Shown here in pieces: positions 15,859 to 24,669 of a stretch of 64,000 bases of DNA. The notes beneath the pieces are model-generated. The model ran no database searches. It worked only from the letters and a program-made list of their open reading frames with translations, and was not told where the DNA came from. This DNA is from Nitratireductor arenosus (GTDB lineage: Bacteria > Pseudomonadota > Alphaproteobacteria > Rhizobiales > Rhizobiaceae). Both the position numbers and the translations under genes were made by a program. The first letter of the stretch is position 1, and the number at the start of each line of letters is the position of its first letter. Location: contig NZ_WPHG01000005.1 in NCBI RefSeq assembly GCF_009742725.1, positions 124,001 to 188,000 of the forward strand. The letters run 5' to 3'.

Positions 15859-16703
15859 CGTGTCCCCCACAGGCGGCCGAGGTCGAAGAAGCGGTCGCCG
15901 ATCCAGTAGAGCGTGATCGTGGCCACCAGCAGCACCGTCGACAGGGCGGCGGCGAAGGGCCAGTTCAGCGTGCTGTTGATGTTGAACTCGATGAGCTGGG
16001 CGAGGAGGATGTCGCGCGGGCCGCCCAGAAGCGCGGGCACGACGAAGAAACCGAGACTGAGCATGAAGACGAGCAGCAGGCCGGCGAGCACGCCAGGCAT
16101 GGTCAGGGGTAAGTAGACACGCACGAAGGCGGCCAGCGGGCTGGCGCCGAGCGAGCGCGCCGCGCTCGGCAAAGTCGGGTCGAGACGGCTCATAACAGCT
16201 GCCAGCGGCAGCACCATATAAGGCAACATGATCTGGGTCATGCCGATCAGCACGCCGGTGGTGTTGTGAACCAGGGGGATCGCGCCGTCGATCAGGCCGA
16301 TCTCACGCAGCAGGCCGTTGATGATGCCTTGCGGGTTCAACAGCACGATCCAGCCATAGGAACGCACGAGCAGGTTGGTCCAGAACGGGATCAGCACGCA
16401 CAGCAAGATGACCGCCTTGCCGAGCGGGCCCGACCGGTTGAGCTGATAGGCGAGCGGATAGCCGAGCAGCAGGCACAGCACCGCCACCTGGGTGCTGAGC
16501 AACAGCGTGCGCCCGATCACCCTGACATAGATCGGGTCGAGAAAGACACGCTGGTAATGGATGAATGCGCCGGCCGAATCGCTGAAGCTGGTGGCCACCA
16601 GGCGGGCGACCGGCCAAGCGAAGAGGATCGCCAGGAAGGCGAGACCGGGCAGCAGCAGGGCGCCGGAGCGCCAGTTCATCGATTTGCCGGGCATTACGTC
16701 CAT
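15855..16703 (-). CDS. Pot-type ABC transporter permease (PotB-like)
   Basis: The 282-residue permease has six membrane segments, the conserved PFWTNLLVRSYGW motif and the EAA-type loop AARSLGASPLAAFVRVYLPL. It lies 25 bases downstream of the binding-protein gene and overlaps the next permease by 4 bases. Translational coupling and motif content mark it as the PotB-type half of the transporter. Confidence 0.92.
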   Translation of the reverse strand: MDVMPGKSMNWRSGALLLPGLAFLAILFAWPVARLVATSFSDSAGAFIHYQRVFLDPIYVRVIGRTLLLSTQVAVLCLLLGYPLAYQLNRSGPLGKAVILLCVLIPFWTNLLVRSYGWIVLLNPQGIINGLLREIGLIDGAIPLVHNTTGVLIGMTQIMLPYMVLPLAAVMSRLDPTLPSAARSLGASPLAAFVRVYLPLTMPGVLAGLLLVFMLSLGFFVVPALLGGPRDILLAQLIEFNINSTLNWPFAAALSTVLLVATITLYWIGDRFFDLGRLWGTR

Positions 16704-16728
16704 TTCCGTCGCGTTCGGGCGCGGTCGT

Positions 16729-17793
16729 TTATGAGAGCTTCCAGGCGTTGACCTTGTCGGTCACGGCGGCGAGGTTCTCGCCCCACCATTTTTCGCCCAG
16801 GATCACGGCCTTGTCGCGCATTTGCGGTCCGCCGGACAGGGTCTCGGCACGCTCCTGCGGGATCATCTCGAAGGCTTCCGGCACGACCGGTCCGTAGGTG
16901 TAGGCCTTGGCGATGGCGGCCTGCGCGTCCGGGGTCAGCGCATAAGCCAGGAAGCGCATGGCCGCGTCCTTGTTGGGGGCGCCCTTCGGCACGACCATCG
17001 CCGACCAGGTCAGGAAGCTCAGCCCGTATTCGATCTCGATCGGTGCGCCGTTGTTGCGCGCGTTGAGCGCGCGGCCGTCGGGAACGAGCCCGATCGCCGC
17101 CTGGCCGTCCGACAGGTACTGCTCGCCCTGGGCATTGGTCTCGTAGAACAGGATATGGTCGCGGATCGTGCCGAGCTTGGCCAGCGCGCGGTCGATGTCG
17201 AGCGGATAGAGATCGGCCGGCGCGACGCCGTCGGCAAGCAGCGCGGCTTCCAGATAGGCGCCGTTGGCCTTGGTGTAGAAGGCGCGCTTGCCGGGGAATT
17301 TCTCAACGTCGAACACGTCGGCGAAGGTCTTGGGGCCGGGCGCAAGATCCTTGTTGTAGGCGATCAGCCGGGAAAACAGCACCTGCGGCACCGAATAGTC
17401 GGTGATGAGATCCTGGCCTTCCATGATCGGGCCCTTGTCGACGACGCCGAAATCGATCGGCTCGAGCAGGTTCTTTTCCGCCCCGATCCACTGGAAGTCG
17501 GGCAGCACCTCGACGATGTCCCATTCCGTGTTGCCGGATTCCACCATGGCCTGGATGCGGCCGTAACTGTTGCCGGGCACGGAGCGCACGGCAATCCCGG
17601 TCTTTTCGGTGAACGGATCGAACCAGGCCTCGCGCATCGCGGCTTCCCAGGAACCGCCCCAGGACGAAAAGACGATCTCGCCGTTTTGTTGCGCGCGCAG
17701 CACCGCGGGCGCGGCCATCAGCGCAACGCCGGCGCCGCCGAGTTTGAGAATGTCGCGGCGGGTGGGGATGAACGATTTCGGATTGCGGGTCAT
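16729..17793 (-). CDS. Pot-type ABC transporter substrate-binding protein, Tat signal
   Basis: The 354-residue periplasmic binding protein of the PotD/PotF family begins with a twin-arginine-type signal (PTRRDILKLGG, cleavage near VLRAQQ at about 35), followed by GEIVFSSWGGSW. The ATG at 17793 follows an ideal AAAGGAGG ribosome site; reading frames that continue further upstream cross the regulatory region and are not real. It is the first gene of the leftward amine operon and is preceded by two TGGT/ACCA operator-like sites. The ligand (polyamine, opine-like or other cationic compound) is not determined. Confidence 0.92.
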   Translation of the reverse strand: MTRNPKSFIPTRRDILKLGGAGVALMAAPAVLRAQQNGEIVFSSWGGSWEAAMREAWFDPFTEKTGIAVRSVPGNSYGRIQAMVESGNTEWDIVEVLPDFQWIGAEKNLLEPIDFGVVDKGPIMEGQDLITDYSVPQVLFSRLIAYNKDLAPGPKTFADVFDVEKFPGKRAFYTKANGAYLEAALLADGVAPADLYPLDIDRALAKLGTIRDHILFYETNAQGEQYLSDGQAAIGLVPDGRALNARNNGAPIEIEYGLSFLTWSAMVVPKGAPNKDAAMRFLAYALTPDAQAAIAKAYTYGPVVPEAFEMIPQERAETLSGGPQMRDKAVILGEKWWGENLAAVTDKVNAWKLS

Positions 17794-17819
17794 GTTGCCA
17801 GCCTCCTTTGGCTTGGAAT

Positions 17820-17831
17820 TGGTAAGTACCA
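17820..17831. promoter_or_regulatory. GntR-type operator TGGTA-AG-TACCA
   Basis: A perfect 12-base inverted repeat lies 27 bases upstream of the binding-protein start. It matches the TGGT-N-ACCA form bound by FadR-subfamily GntR regulators, one of which is encoded divergently next to it. Its position over the likely promoter suggests repression of the operon. Confidence 0.5.
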
Positions 17832-17847
17832 TGTAGACCAATTTGAG

Positions 17848-17859
17848 GGTAAACACCAT
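17848..17859. promoter_or_regulatory. Second GntR-type half-matching operator GGGT-AAAC-ACCA
   Basis: A near-palindrome with four-base arms (one mismatch from TGGT/ACCA) lies 28 bases from the first site, about 2.7 helical turns centre to centre. Two sites of this type in one intergenic region support genuine operator function. Confidence 0.35.
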
Positions 17860-17919
17860 AAAACAACGTTGTAAAGAGGAAAATTGCCGGAATGGCCTGC
17901 TTGATTTGTGTAAATAGGT

Positions 17920-18666
17920 ATGATTGGTATGATGCGTGAAGGACAACCATACGGAGCACAGGGCGGCGTGACGCAAGGCTGGAGCATCGTGCGCGCGCAT
18001 TCGCGCGACAATCTTCTCGCGCAGTGCCGGCAGGCGCTTGGCGACGGAAGCCTCCAGCCGGGCCAGCGGCTGCCCAATGAACGCCGGGTGGCGGAAATGT
18101 CCGGCCTGTCGCGTTCGACGGTGCGCGCGGCCTTCGACCTGTTGGAACGGGAAGGGCTGATCGTACGCCATGTCGGGCGCGGCACCTATGTGGCCGAGGA
18201 TGCGGCCAAGGCGGTGCCCAGCGCCGAGGGGGGCGATTTCAGGCCGGCCGAACTGATGGAATTCCGCCTGATGGTGGAGCCCTCGCTGGTCGAACTGATC
18301 GTGGTCACGGCCACCGACGCACGGCTGGACGCTCTGGCCGCATTGGTGCGCGGCGGCCGCGACGTGCAGGTATGGCAGGAGGCGGAGGAAGCCGACCGGG
18401 CCTTTCATCGCGGCCTGTTCGACGCCACCGACAACCGCATCTTTTCCGATCTCGGCCAACGGCTGAGCGCTATGCGCGACAGTCGAAGCTGGATGCGGCT
18501 GAAGGAGGGCAGCTTCTCGCTGGAGAAATGGCAAATCTACCAGCAGGAGCACGAGGTGATCGTGGCGGCGCTGCTCGACCGCAATGCCGAGAGCGCCCGC
18601 AACGCACTCAGGCGCCATCTTGGCGGCGTGCGGGCCAACGCGCAGATGGCGACCTCGGACCTTTAG
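17920..18666 (+). CDS. GntR family (FCD) regulator of the Pot-type amine operon
   Basis: The regulator (248 codons from the first ATG) has a winged helix with LPNERRVAEMSGLSRSTVRAAF and an FCD domain ending in the histidine segments EADRAFHRGLF and QEHEVIVAAL. The true start is uncertain: ATGs at 17920, 17929 and 17932 have no good ribosome site, and a GTG at 17968 would begin just before the conserved region. The first codons contain the direct repeat GGTATGATTGGTATGATG. It is divergent from the binding-protein gene across a region with two operator-like palindromes and is probably its autoregulated repressor. Confidence 0.87.
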   Translation: MIGMMREGQPYGAQGGVTQGWSIVRAHSRDNLLAQCRQALGDGSLQPGQRLPNERRVAEMSGLSRSTVRAAFDLLEREGLIVRHVGRGTYVAEDAAKAVPSAEGGDFRPAELMEFRLMVEPSLVELIVVTATDARLDALAALVRGGRDVQVWQEAEEADRAFHRGLFDATDNRIFSDLGQRLSAMRDSRSWMRLKEGSFSLEKWQIYQQEHEVIVAALLDRNAESARNALRRHLGGVRANAQMATSDL

Positions 18667-18815
18667 ACCACTCCTCCGGGGACGGGGCATTTCATCGCCG
18701 GCGCCCCGGCGCAAGAACCGCGCGCGCAGATGCGGTTTGTGGCGGTCGCCACGCATATGTCGATGAAAGGCCGGTCGCCGCGACAGTTGGGCCTTACCGT
18801 GTCGGTGGCGATGCG

Positions 18816-20408
18816 TCAGTAGCCGAGCGCGCAGCCATCCTTGCGCGGGTCGGAGCCGCCGAGCAGCGTGCCGCGCTCCCAGTCGATCCAGATCGCCTGG
18901 GCGCCGCCGATCGGCCAGTTGGGCGGCTGCACGGTGAAGCCGCGCCGCTCCAGCTCCGGCCCGACCGCCTGGCGCAGCCGCGTTTCGGCCTCGACGGTCG
19001 CCGTGCCTGGCAGCGGGAACAGCCGTGGTGCGTCGATCGCGGCCTGGACGTCGAAACCGTGATCGATCATCAGGCTGAGAAACTGGGCGTGGCCCATGGC
19101 CTGATAGTGGCCGCCCATTACGCCGAACGGCATGACGGCGCGCCCATTGCGCGACAGCATGCCGGGGATGATGGTGTGCATCGGCCGCTTGCCGGGCGCG
19201 ATCGCGTTGCGGTGACCGCGTTGAAGGCTGAAGCTCTGGCCCCGGTTGTGGAACAGCACGCCCGATCGCGGCGTCATCAGCCCGGAGCCGTAGGGATGGA
19301 AGATCGAATTGATGAAGCTGACGGCGTTGCGGTCCTTGTCGACGACGGAGATATAGACCGTGTCGCGATGCTCGACCGTGTCGGCGGCCGCCTGTGGGGG
19401 CATTGCCCGGTCGCGGTCGATCCGGCGCGCCAGCCGGTCGGCGAAAGCGTCCGACAGGAGGTCGTCGAGCGGCACCTCTGCGGCACCCGTGTCGGCCACG
19501 TAAAGGTCGCGGGCGGCATAGGCGAGGCGGGTCGCCTCGACCAGCACATGCAGATTGCCGATCCCCTGCGGGGCACCCGACGGCGCGATCCGTTCCAGGA
19601 TATTCAGGATCATGAGCGCGACCACGCCCTGGCCGTTGGGCGGGCATTCGTGCACCGTCCAACCGCGATAGTCGGTCTTGATCGGGGTGACATATTCGCC
19701 GGCGGCGGCCGCAAAATCGTCGCGCGTATGCAGGCCGCCGCGCGTGCGCAGAAATTCGACCATCTCCTCGGCTACCGCGCCGCGATAAAAGGCGTCGGGG
19801 CCCTCGCGCCCGATCGCGGCCAGCGTGTCGGCGAGGGCCGGTTGGCGCTGGACGGCGCCGATGGCGGGCGGCTTGCCGTCGACCAGGAAAGTGGCGCTTG
19901 CCGCCGGGTCGGCGGCGATCAGGGCTTGCTGCAGCTCGGTGTCGCGGGCAACGCGCGGCGTGATCGCATAACCGTCGCGCGCGAGGTCGATCGCCGGGGC
20001 GAGGATTTCGGCAAGCGGCATGCGGCCGTGGTCGGCGACCAGTCGCGCCCAGGCCTCGACCGCGCCCGGAATGGTGACGGCATGCGGGCTGGCGCGGTCG
20101 ATGGCGGCGATGCCGGCGGTTTCGTACCAGTCGAGCGTCGCGGCCGCCGGGGTGCGCCCCGAACCGTTATATGCAAGGGGTTCGGCGCTGCCTGCAGGCG
20201 TCATCAGCACGAAACAGTCCCCGCCGATGCCGGTCGATCCGGGCTCCACCACGCACTGTACCGCACAGGCGGCGACGGCGGCGTCGATGGCGTGTCCGCC
20301 CGCCTTCAAAATGTCGAGCGCGGCCACTGTGGCCAGCGGGTGCGAGCTTGCCGCCATGGCGTTGCGGCTCGCCGCAAGCGAGCGGCCCGGATTCTCGAAA
20401 TCACGCAT
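18816..20408 (-). CDS. Gamma-glutamyltransferase family protein, cytoplasmic
   Basis: The 530-residue Ntn-hydrolase proenzyme has a large-subunit region with EPGSTGIGGDCF (gamma-glutamyl site) and, after autocleavage, the nucleophile T350 in HRDTVYISVVD. Further conserved segments are the oxyanion-type PFGVMGGHYQAMGH and a GGSDPRKDG tail. No signal peptide is present, unlike the periplasmic Ggt, so it should act in the cytoplasm, for example hydrolysing a gamma-glutamyl-amine or gamma-glutamylated acid. That role is taken by PuuD in the E. coli putrescine pathway. It is encoded 54 bases downstream of a GntR gene on the same strand, suggesting one transcript. Confidence 0.88.
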   Translation of the reverse strand: MRDFENPGRSLAASRNAMAASSHPLATVAALDILKAGGHAIDAAVAACAVQCVVEPGSTGIGGDCFVLMTPAGSAEPLAYNGSGRTPAAATLDWYETAGIAAIDRASPHAVTIPGAVEAWARLVADHGRMPLAEILAPAIDLARDGYAITPRVARDTELQQALIAADPAASATFLVDGKPPAIGAVQRQPALADTLAAIGREGPDAFYRGAVAEEMVEFLRTRGGLHTRDDFAAAAGEYVTPIKTDYRGWTVHECPPNGQGVVALMILNILERIAPSGAPQGIGNLHVLVEATRLAYAARDLYVADTGAAEVPLDDLLSDAFADRLARRIDRDRAMPPQAAADTVEHRDTVYISVVDKDRNAVSFINSIFHPYGSGLMTPRSGVLFHNRGQSFSLQRGHRNAIAPGKRPMHTIIPGMLSRNGRAVMPFGVMGGHYQAMGHAQFLSLMIDHGFDVQAAIDAPRLFPLPGTATVEAETRLRQAVGPELERRGFTVQPPNWPIGGAQAIWIDWERGTLLGGSDPRKDGCALGY

Positions 20409-20462
20409 CGATCTTGTCCTTCAGTGCGGCCTCTTCCAGCCGGTAAATGGGTGTGGTGCTCG

Positions 20463-21191
20463 TCACCGGCGCCCTTCCGCGAGTGGCCGGTGTGTGCCGT
20501 GCAGCAGCGATTGCGCGTCGACCACCCGTTGCAGGTCGTCACGCGAACGCTGCACATGCAGCTCGGCGGCGCGGGCGGCGCGTTTCCTGTCGCGCGCGGT
20601 GACGGCGGCGACGATCTCCTTGTGCTCGGCGCGCGTCAAATCCCAACGGTCGATCCACAAAACGTCAACCCAGATCAGCAGCGACAGGCGCCCATAAAGG
20701 GCGTTCAGCGTGTCGATCAGGAAGCGTTGGCCGGTTTCGCGAACGATGATCTCGTGGATGCGCATGCCGGTGCGCACCTCTTCGGCGAGATCGTCGAGCG
20801 ACAGGTCTTCGTGTGCCTCGAAGGCGGCGAGCCGCCGCATCACCGCGTCGAGCTCCGCGATGCCCTTTTCGGTGATCGAGTCGGCGGCGAGGGCGGCGGC
20901 GTGGGCGTCCAGAAGCATGCGCAGATCGAGAAGCTCACCGGCCGTCTTCAGGTCGACGACGGTTACCGTGTAGCCGCGATGCGGCTGGTTTTCCACCAGC
21001 CCCTCGATCTCGAGCTTGTTGAGCGCCTCGCGCAGCGGCGTGCGGCTGAGGCCGAGCTTGTCCGACAGCTCGCGTTCGCGCAGCGGCTCGCCGGGTCGCA
21101 CCTCGCCCCTGAGGATCATGGCGCGCACGCGGTCGAACGCCGTCTGCTTCAGCGTGGCCGGGCTCCTGTCGATAGTGTCGGGGCCTTTCAT
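20463..21191 (-). CDS. GntR family (FCD) transcriptional regulator
   Basis: The 242-residue protein has a winged helix with RERELSDKLGLSRTPLREALNKL and an FCD domain containing GMRIHEIIVRETG and RAEHKEIVAAV. The ATG at 21191 has GGAG six bases ahead; a TTG at 21203 is an unlikely alternative. It precedes the gamma-glutamyltransferase gene in the same direction and is divergent from an AraC-type regulator. The palindrome upstream is probably its own operator. Confidence 0.88.
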   Translation of the reverse strand: MKGPDTIDRSPATLKQTAFDRVRAMILRGEVRPGEPLRERELSDKLGLSRTPLREALNKLEIEGLVENQPHRGYTVTVVDLKTAGELLDLRMLLDAHAAALAADSITEKGIAELDAVMRRLAAFEAHEDLSLDDLAEEVRTGMRIHEIIVRETGQRFLIDTLNALYGRLSLLIWVDVLWIDRWDLTRAEHKEIVAAVTARDRKRAARAAELHVQRSRDDLQRVVDAQSLLHGTHRPLAEGRR

Positions 21192-21209
21192 GGTGCGCTC
21201 CAATCACGA

Positions 21210-21219
21210 TGGTATACAA
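21210..21219. promoter_or_regulatory. GntR-type operator TGGTATACAA
   Basis: A 10-base palindrome with one mismatch, 18 bases upstream of the GntR start, resembles the TTGTATACAA sites of FCD-type GntR regulators. A second TTTGGTATTTTA half site lies about 20 bases further out. Confidence 0.4.
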
Positions 21220-21427
21220 TTGTCAATCATTTGGTATTTTATTCACCCTTCGATCATCGTGCCTGCGGATCGGACCCGGCGAATAGACCGGCGCGCGGTT
21301 GCGAAACCGCTCGGGCGACAAGCGCGTGCCGGCGGATTTCCGTTGCCGGCGCGCAGGTTCGCACGGCGCTCGGACTGCCTTGCAAGGGCTCTTTGCCGGG
21401 GTTGCGACTTGCTGTAGAAGCGCTGTG

Positions 21428-22390
21428 ATGTCCGATTTCGCTCAGCCAGTCCGGCAATTCGCCTTTCTGCTCGTCGACAAGTTCTCGATGTTTTCGCTGG
21501 CCGCGGCGATCGACACGTTCCGTTCGGCCAACCGGACCATCGGCCGCGATCATTATGGCTGGGTCACCGTGTCGCCGGACGGCGAATCCGTCATTGCATC
21601 CAACGGTTTGCCGCTCAAGGTCGACTATTCCGTGGTCGACATGCCGCCGTCGGAAATCCTGTTCGTGTGCGTGGGGTTGGCGCTCGATTTTCCCGGCAAA
21701 AGCAAGGTGCTGGGCGCGTTGCGCTCATGGGGGCGGCGCGGCGGCGCGCTCGGTGCCCTGTCGGTCGGTTCGCATCTTCTGGCCGAGGCCGGCCAGCTCG
21801 ACGGTTATCGCTGCACGATCCACTGGGAAAACCGGGCCGGTTTCCAGGAACGGTTTCGCGACATCGAATGCACGGGCAATGTGTTCGAGATCGACCGCAA
21901 GCGTTACACCTGCGCCGGCGGCACCACCTCGATCGATCTGATGCTGGAGATCGTGCGGGCCGAATTCGGCTCGAGCCTTTCGAACGAAGTCGCCAACCAG
22001 TTCCATCACGAGCGCATTCGCGGCGACACCGACCGGCAGCGCATCGGGCCCGAGCGCGACCTGACCGGCAAGTCGGAAAAGCTGAAGAAAATCGTCGCCA
22101 TGATGGCGGAAAACCTCGACGAGCCGTTCTCGGCGGTCGAGCTGGCCAAGGGCGCGGGATTGTCGGTGCGCCAGGTCGAGCGGCTTTTCCTGCGCCATCT
22201 CAACATGACGCCGGGGCGCTACTATATGCGCCTGCGGCTGGAGCGCGCGCGCGAATTGCTGCGCCAGACCAATCTGCCGATCCTCGACGTGGCGATCGCG
22301 ACCGGCTTTACCTCGCACTCCTATTTCGCGCAGAGCTACCGGCTGCAGTTCGGTCGGCCGCCGAGCGAGGAACGCCGCACTGCATACTGA
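21428..22390 (+). CDS. GlxA-type AraC family transcriptional regulator
   Basis: The 320-residue protein has an N-terminal DJ-1/PfpI glutamine-amidotransferase-like domain (about 8-185; QFAFLLVDKFSMFSLAAAID, GALSVGSHLLAEAGQLDG) and a C-terminal double helix-turn-helix of the AraC type (about 215-318; FSAVELAKGAGLSVRQVERLF, then IATGFTSHSYFAQSYRLQFG). This architecture occurs in GbdR, CdhR and ArgR, which activate catabolism of betaine, carnitine and arginine derivatives. The ATG at 21428 begins at the domain; an upstream frame to 21299 lacks homology-like features. It lies beside the amine and gamma-glutamyl genes and may respond to an amine-type substrate. The ligand is unknown. Confidence 0.88.
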   Translation: MSDFAQPVRQFAFLLVDKFSMFSLAAAIDTFRSANRTIGRDHYGWVTVSPDGESVIASNGLPLKVDYSVVDMPPSEILFVCVGLALDFPGKSKVLGALRSWGRRGGALGALSVGSHLLAEAGQLDGYRCTIHWENRAGFQERFRDIECTGNVFEIDRKRYTCAGGTTSIDLMLEIVRAEFGSSLSNEVANQFHHERIRGDTDRQRIGPERDLTGKSEKLKKIVAMMAENLDEPFSAVELAKGAGLSVRQVERLFLRHLNMTPGRYYMRLRLERARELLRQTNLPILDVAIATGFTSHSYFAQSYRLQFGRPPSEERRTAY

Positions 22391-22448
22391 GCGCAACCGC
22401 GCGGCCGGGCCGCGCTCTGCCGGGACGACAAGCGCTATCTTTCCAAAG

Positions 22449-22631
22449 CTAGAGCGCGGCTTCGGAGCGACCCTGAGCGCGCTGGACGCGTTTTTGTTCC
22501 CAGATCTTCTCCTCAACCGCCTGCCGTTCGAGATCGGCCGAGCTCGGCGCGCGGGTTTCCACGCCGTACGGAGAGCCGGCGCAGGCGGCCAGCGCGAGCA
22601 TGGGGAGAAGGAGGATCAGGCGTCTTGTCAT
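22449..22631 (-). CDS. Small putative lipoprotein
   Basis: The 60-residue protein has a lipoprotein signal: MTRR, a hydrophobic core of about 13 residues and lipobox LAAC with cysteine near residue 17. The mature part is charged and mostly alpha-helical in appearance (DLERQAVEEKIWEQKRVQRAQG). No ribosome site is evident before the ATG at 22631, which makes a longer start possible, but only this start gives the signal at the N-terminus. Function unknown; small lipoproteins of this form are common in Rhizobiales. Confidence 0.65.
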   Translation of the reverse strand: MTRRLILLLPMLALAACAGSPYGVETRAPSSADLERQAVEEKIWEQKRVQRAQGRSEAAL

Positions 22632-22840
22632 GGCGCGGGACACTATCGTCTGCCGGCAGCTTCGACAACGGCAATTTTGACCGCCGCGGCAAGCGTTCAG
22701 GTACAGCGCTGCGGGCATGTGACGTGTCCGGCGGCACGCGGCGCGAATAGCGGGCGAACGCGTGGCGTGGCGTGCAGCGGCTTGCTAACGGGCCGGCTTC
22801 TTTCTAGCTTCCGTGACGTCAACTAATTTGGGTTTTGTTC

Positions 22841-24622
22841 ATGAAGACATTGAAATTGCTTGCCGCCGCGGCCGTGTGCGCGCTGGCCGCCACATCGGCC
22901 GGCGCGGCGGAGCGCGCCGTCATCGTCCTCGACGCATCGGGCTCGATGTGGGGCCAGATCGACGGCAAGCCCAAGCTGGAGATCGCGCGCGAGACGCTGG
23001 CCGGCGTATTGGCGACGCTGCCGGCCGACCTCGAACTCGGCCTGATGGCATACGGCCATCGCGAGAAGGGCAATTGCGCGGATATCGAGCTGGTCGTGGA
23101 GCCGGCGGCGGGGACCGCGCCACGGATCGCGGAGGCCGCCGCGGCGCTGCGTTTCCTCGGCAAGACGCCGCTTTCGGCCGCCGTCGAGCGCGCCGCCGAG
23201 GCGCTGCGTTATACCGAGGACAAGGCGACCGTAGTGCTGATCACCGACGGGATCGAGACCTGCAATGCCGATCCGTGTGCGCTGGCGAACAGTCTCGAGC
23301 AGTCGGGGGTGGACTTCACCGCCCATGTCGTCGGTTTCGGCCTGTCGCGCGAGGAAGGGCGCCAGGTTGCCTGCCTGGCGGAGAACACCGGCGGGAAATA
23401 TATCCAGGCCGGCGACGCCGCCGAGCTGGAGGAGGCGCTGACGCAGACGGTGAGCGCGCGTCCGGACGAGGGCGAGAAGGCCGAGGCACCGCCGGTCGAG
23501 TTGCCGGCGGCGAGCGTCAAGGGTCCCGACGAGGCGCCGATCGGCTCCGGGCTCACGGTCGAATGGAGCGGGCCGGCGGACAAGAACGACTATCTCGATA
23601 TCGTGCCGGTGGGCTACGAGGAAACGCGCGGCGAACTCTCCTATGCCTATGTCAAGGCGGACGAGACGGCCGTTTTGCGCGCGCCCGGCGAGGTCGGCGA
23701 CTATGTCGTGCGGTATGTCTGGGAAGGGCCGGACAAGCGCCACGTGCTGGCGCGGGCGCCACTGAAAGTGGTCGACAGCGCCGTGGCGCTGATCGCGCCG
23801 GCGCGGGTGATGGCCGGGAAAACCTTCACGGTCGACTGGAAGGGACCGGCTACGGCGGGCGACTATGTCGACATCGTGCCCGATGGGTATGACAAGACCG
23901 GCGGCGAACTCTCCTACGCCTACACGGAAACCGGCAATCCGGCCCGGCTGAAGGCACCGGGCAATCCCGGGCGTTTCGAACTGCGCTACGTGCTGCAGGC
24001 GCCGGAGGGCCGCCAGGTGCTGCTTGCCGTGCCGCTCGAGGTGACGGAGGCGGTAGCAAGCGTGGCTCTCCCGGCCGAAGCCGAGGCCGGCTCGGTGCTT
24101 TCGGTTTCCTGGAGCGGACCGGCAGCTGACGGGGACTATGTCGATCTCGTTCCGGAAGACTATGACCGGACCAGCGGCGAAATCGCCTATTTCTATATCG
24201 AATCCTCCGAAGACGGAGAGACCGGGGAACTGGTCGCGCCGGGCAAGGCGGGCCGCTATCAGGTGCGCTACGTGCTTCAGGCGTCGGACGGGCGCAAGGT
24301 GCTTACACGCCGGGCGCTTTCCGTGACCGGTGTGGACGCTCAGCTCGAGGCGCCTGAGGCTGTGGACAGGGGCGGCGATATTGCCGTGATCTGGGCGGGA
24401 CCCAACCGGCGCGGCGATTATCTCGACCTGGTGCCGGCCGGCTACCAGGAGACGTCGGGCGAACTTGCCTACGCCTATACGGACGCGGCCGGCGACGAAG
24501 GCGGCAAGCGAAAAAGCGCAATCGCCGCGCCAAACGAAGCCGGCGCGTACGAACTTCGTTACGTCATGCAAGCCAGCGACGGGCGGCACGTTCTCGCCCG
24601 TCGGCCGATCACGGTGCGATAG
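22841..24622 (+). CDS. Secreted von Willebrand factor A protein with four tandem C-terminal repeats
   Basis: The 593-residue protein has a Sec signal (about 1-22), a VWA domain (about 25-200) with intact MIDAS motif D31-x-S-x-S and LITDGIETC, and a linker. Four repeats of about 90 residues follow at roughly 223-311, 315-402, 405-495 and 498-593. Each repeat has the pattern W-x-GP, DY-[LV]-D-[IL]-VP-x-[GD]-Y, GE-[LI]-[SA]-Y-x-Y and then RYV-x(6-8)-VL-x-R. The repeats look like all-beta modules. A periplasmic adhesion or protein-scaffold role fits the domain order but is not demonstrated. The ATG at 22841 has no strong ribosome site; a TTG six bases earlier is possible. Confidence 0.82.
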   Translation: MKTLKLLAAAAVCALAATSAGAAERAVIVLDASGSMWGQIDGKPKLEIARETLAGVLATLPADLELGLMAYGHREKGNCADIELVVEPAAGTAPRIAEAAAALRFLGKTPLSAAVERAAEALRYTEDKATVVLITDGIETCNADPCALANSLEQSGVDFTAHVVGFGLSREEGRQVACLAENTGGKYIQAGDAAELEEALTQTVSARPDEGEKAEAPPVELPAASVKGPDEAPIGSGLTVEWSGPADKNDYLDIVPVGYEETRGELSYAYVKADETAVLRAPGEVGDYVVRYVWEGPDKRHVLARAPLKVVDSAVALIAPARVMAGKTFTVDWKGPATAGDYVDIVPDGYDKTGGELSYAYTETGNPARLKAPGNPGRFELRYVLQAPEGRQVLLAVPLEVTEAVASVALPAEAEAGSVLSVSWSGPAADGDYVDLVPEDYDRTSGEIAYFYIESSEDGETGELVAPGKAGRYQVRYVLQASDGRKVLTRRALSVTGVDAQLEAPEAVDRGGDIAVIWAGPNRRGDYLDLVPAGYQETSGELAYAYTDAAGDEGGKRKSAIAAPNEAGAYELRYVMQASDGRHVLARRPITVR

Positions 24623-24636
24623 GCGTCCCCAACCGC

Positions 24637-24664
24637 GCCGGCGGTCGCTTTGTGTGCCGCCGGC
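24637..24664. other. GC-rich hairpin between convergent genes
   Basis: GCCGGCGG and CCGCCGGC form an 8-base-pair stem with a 12-base loop between the converging VWA and edd genes. There is no T-run on either strand, so any terminator role would be weak. Confidence 0.3.
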
Positions 24665-24669
24665 CGCGC

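Noticed and set aside
16729-19662. A 977-codon open frame on the minus strand
   Set aside because: Only the downstream 354 codons encode the binding protein, with its own ribosome site and signal peptide. The rest runs through the regulatory region and antisense or out of frame to the GntR and gamma-glutamyltransferase genes.
18372-21428. A 1018-codon open frame on the plus strand
   Set aside because: It runs antisense to the gamma-glutamyltransferase and GntR genes and is Arg/Ala/Gly-rich, as expected from GC-rich shadow frames; no domain is recognisable.
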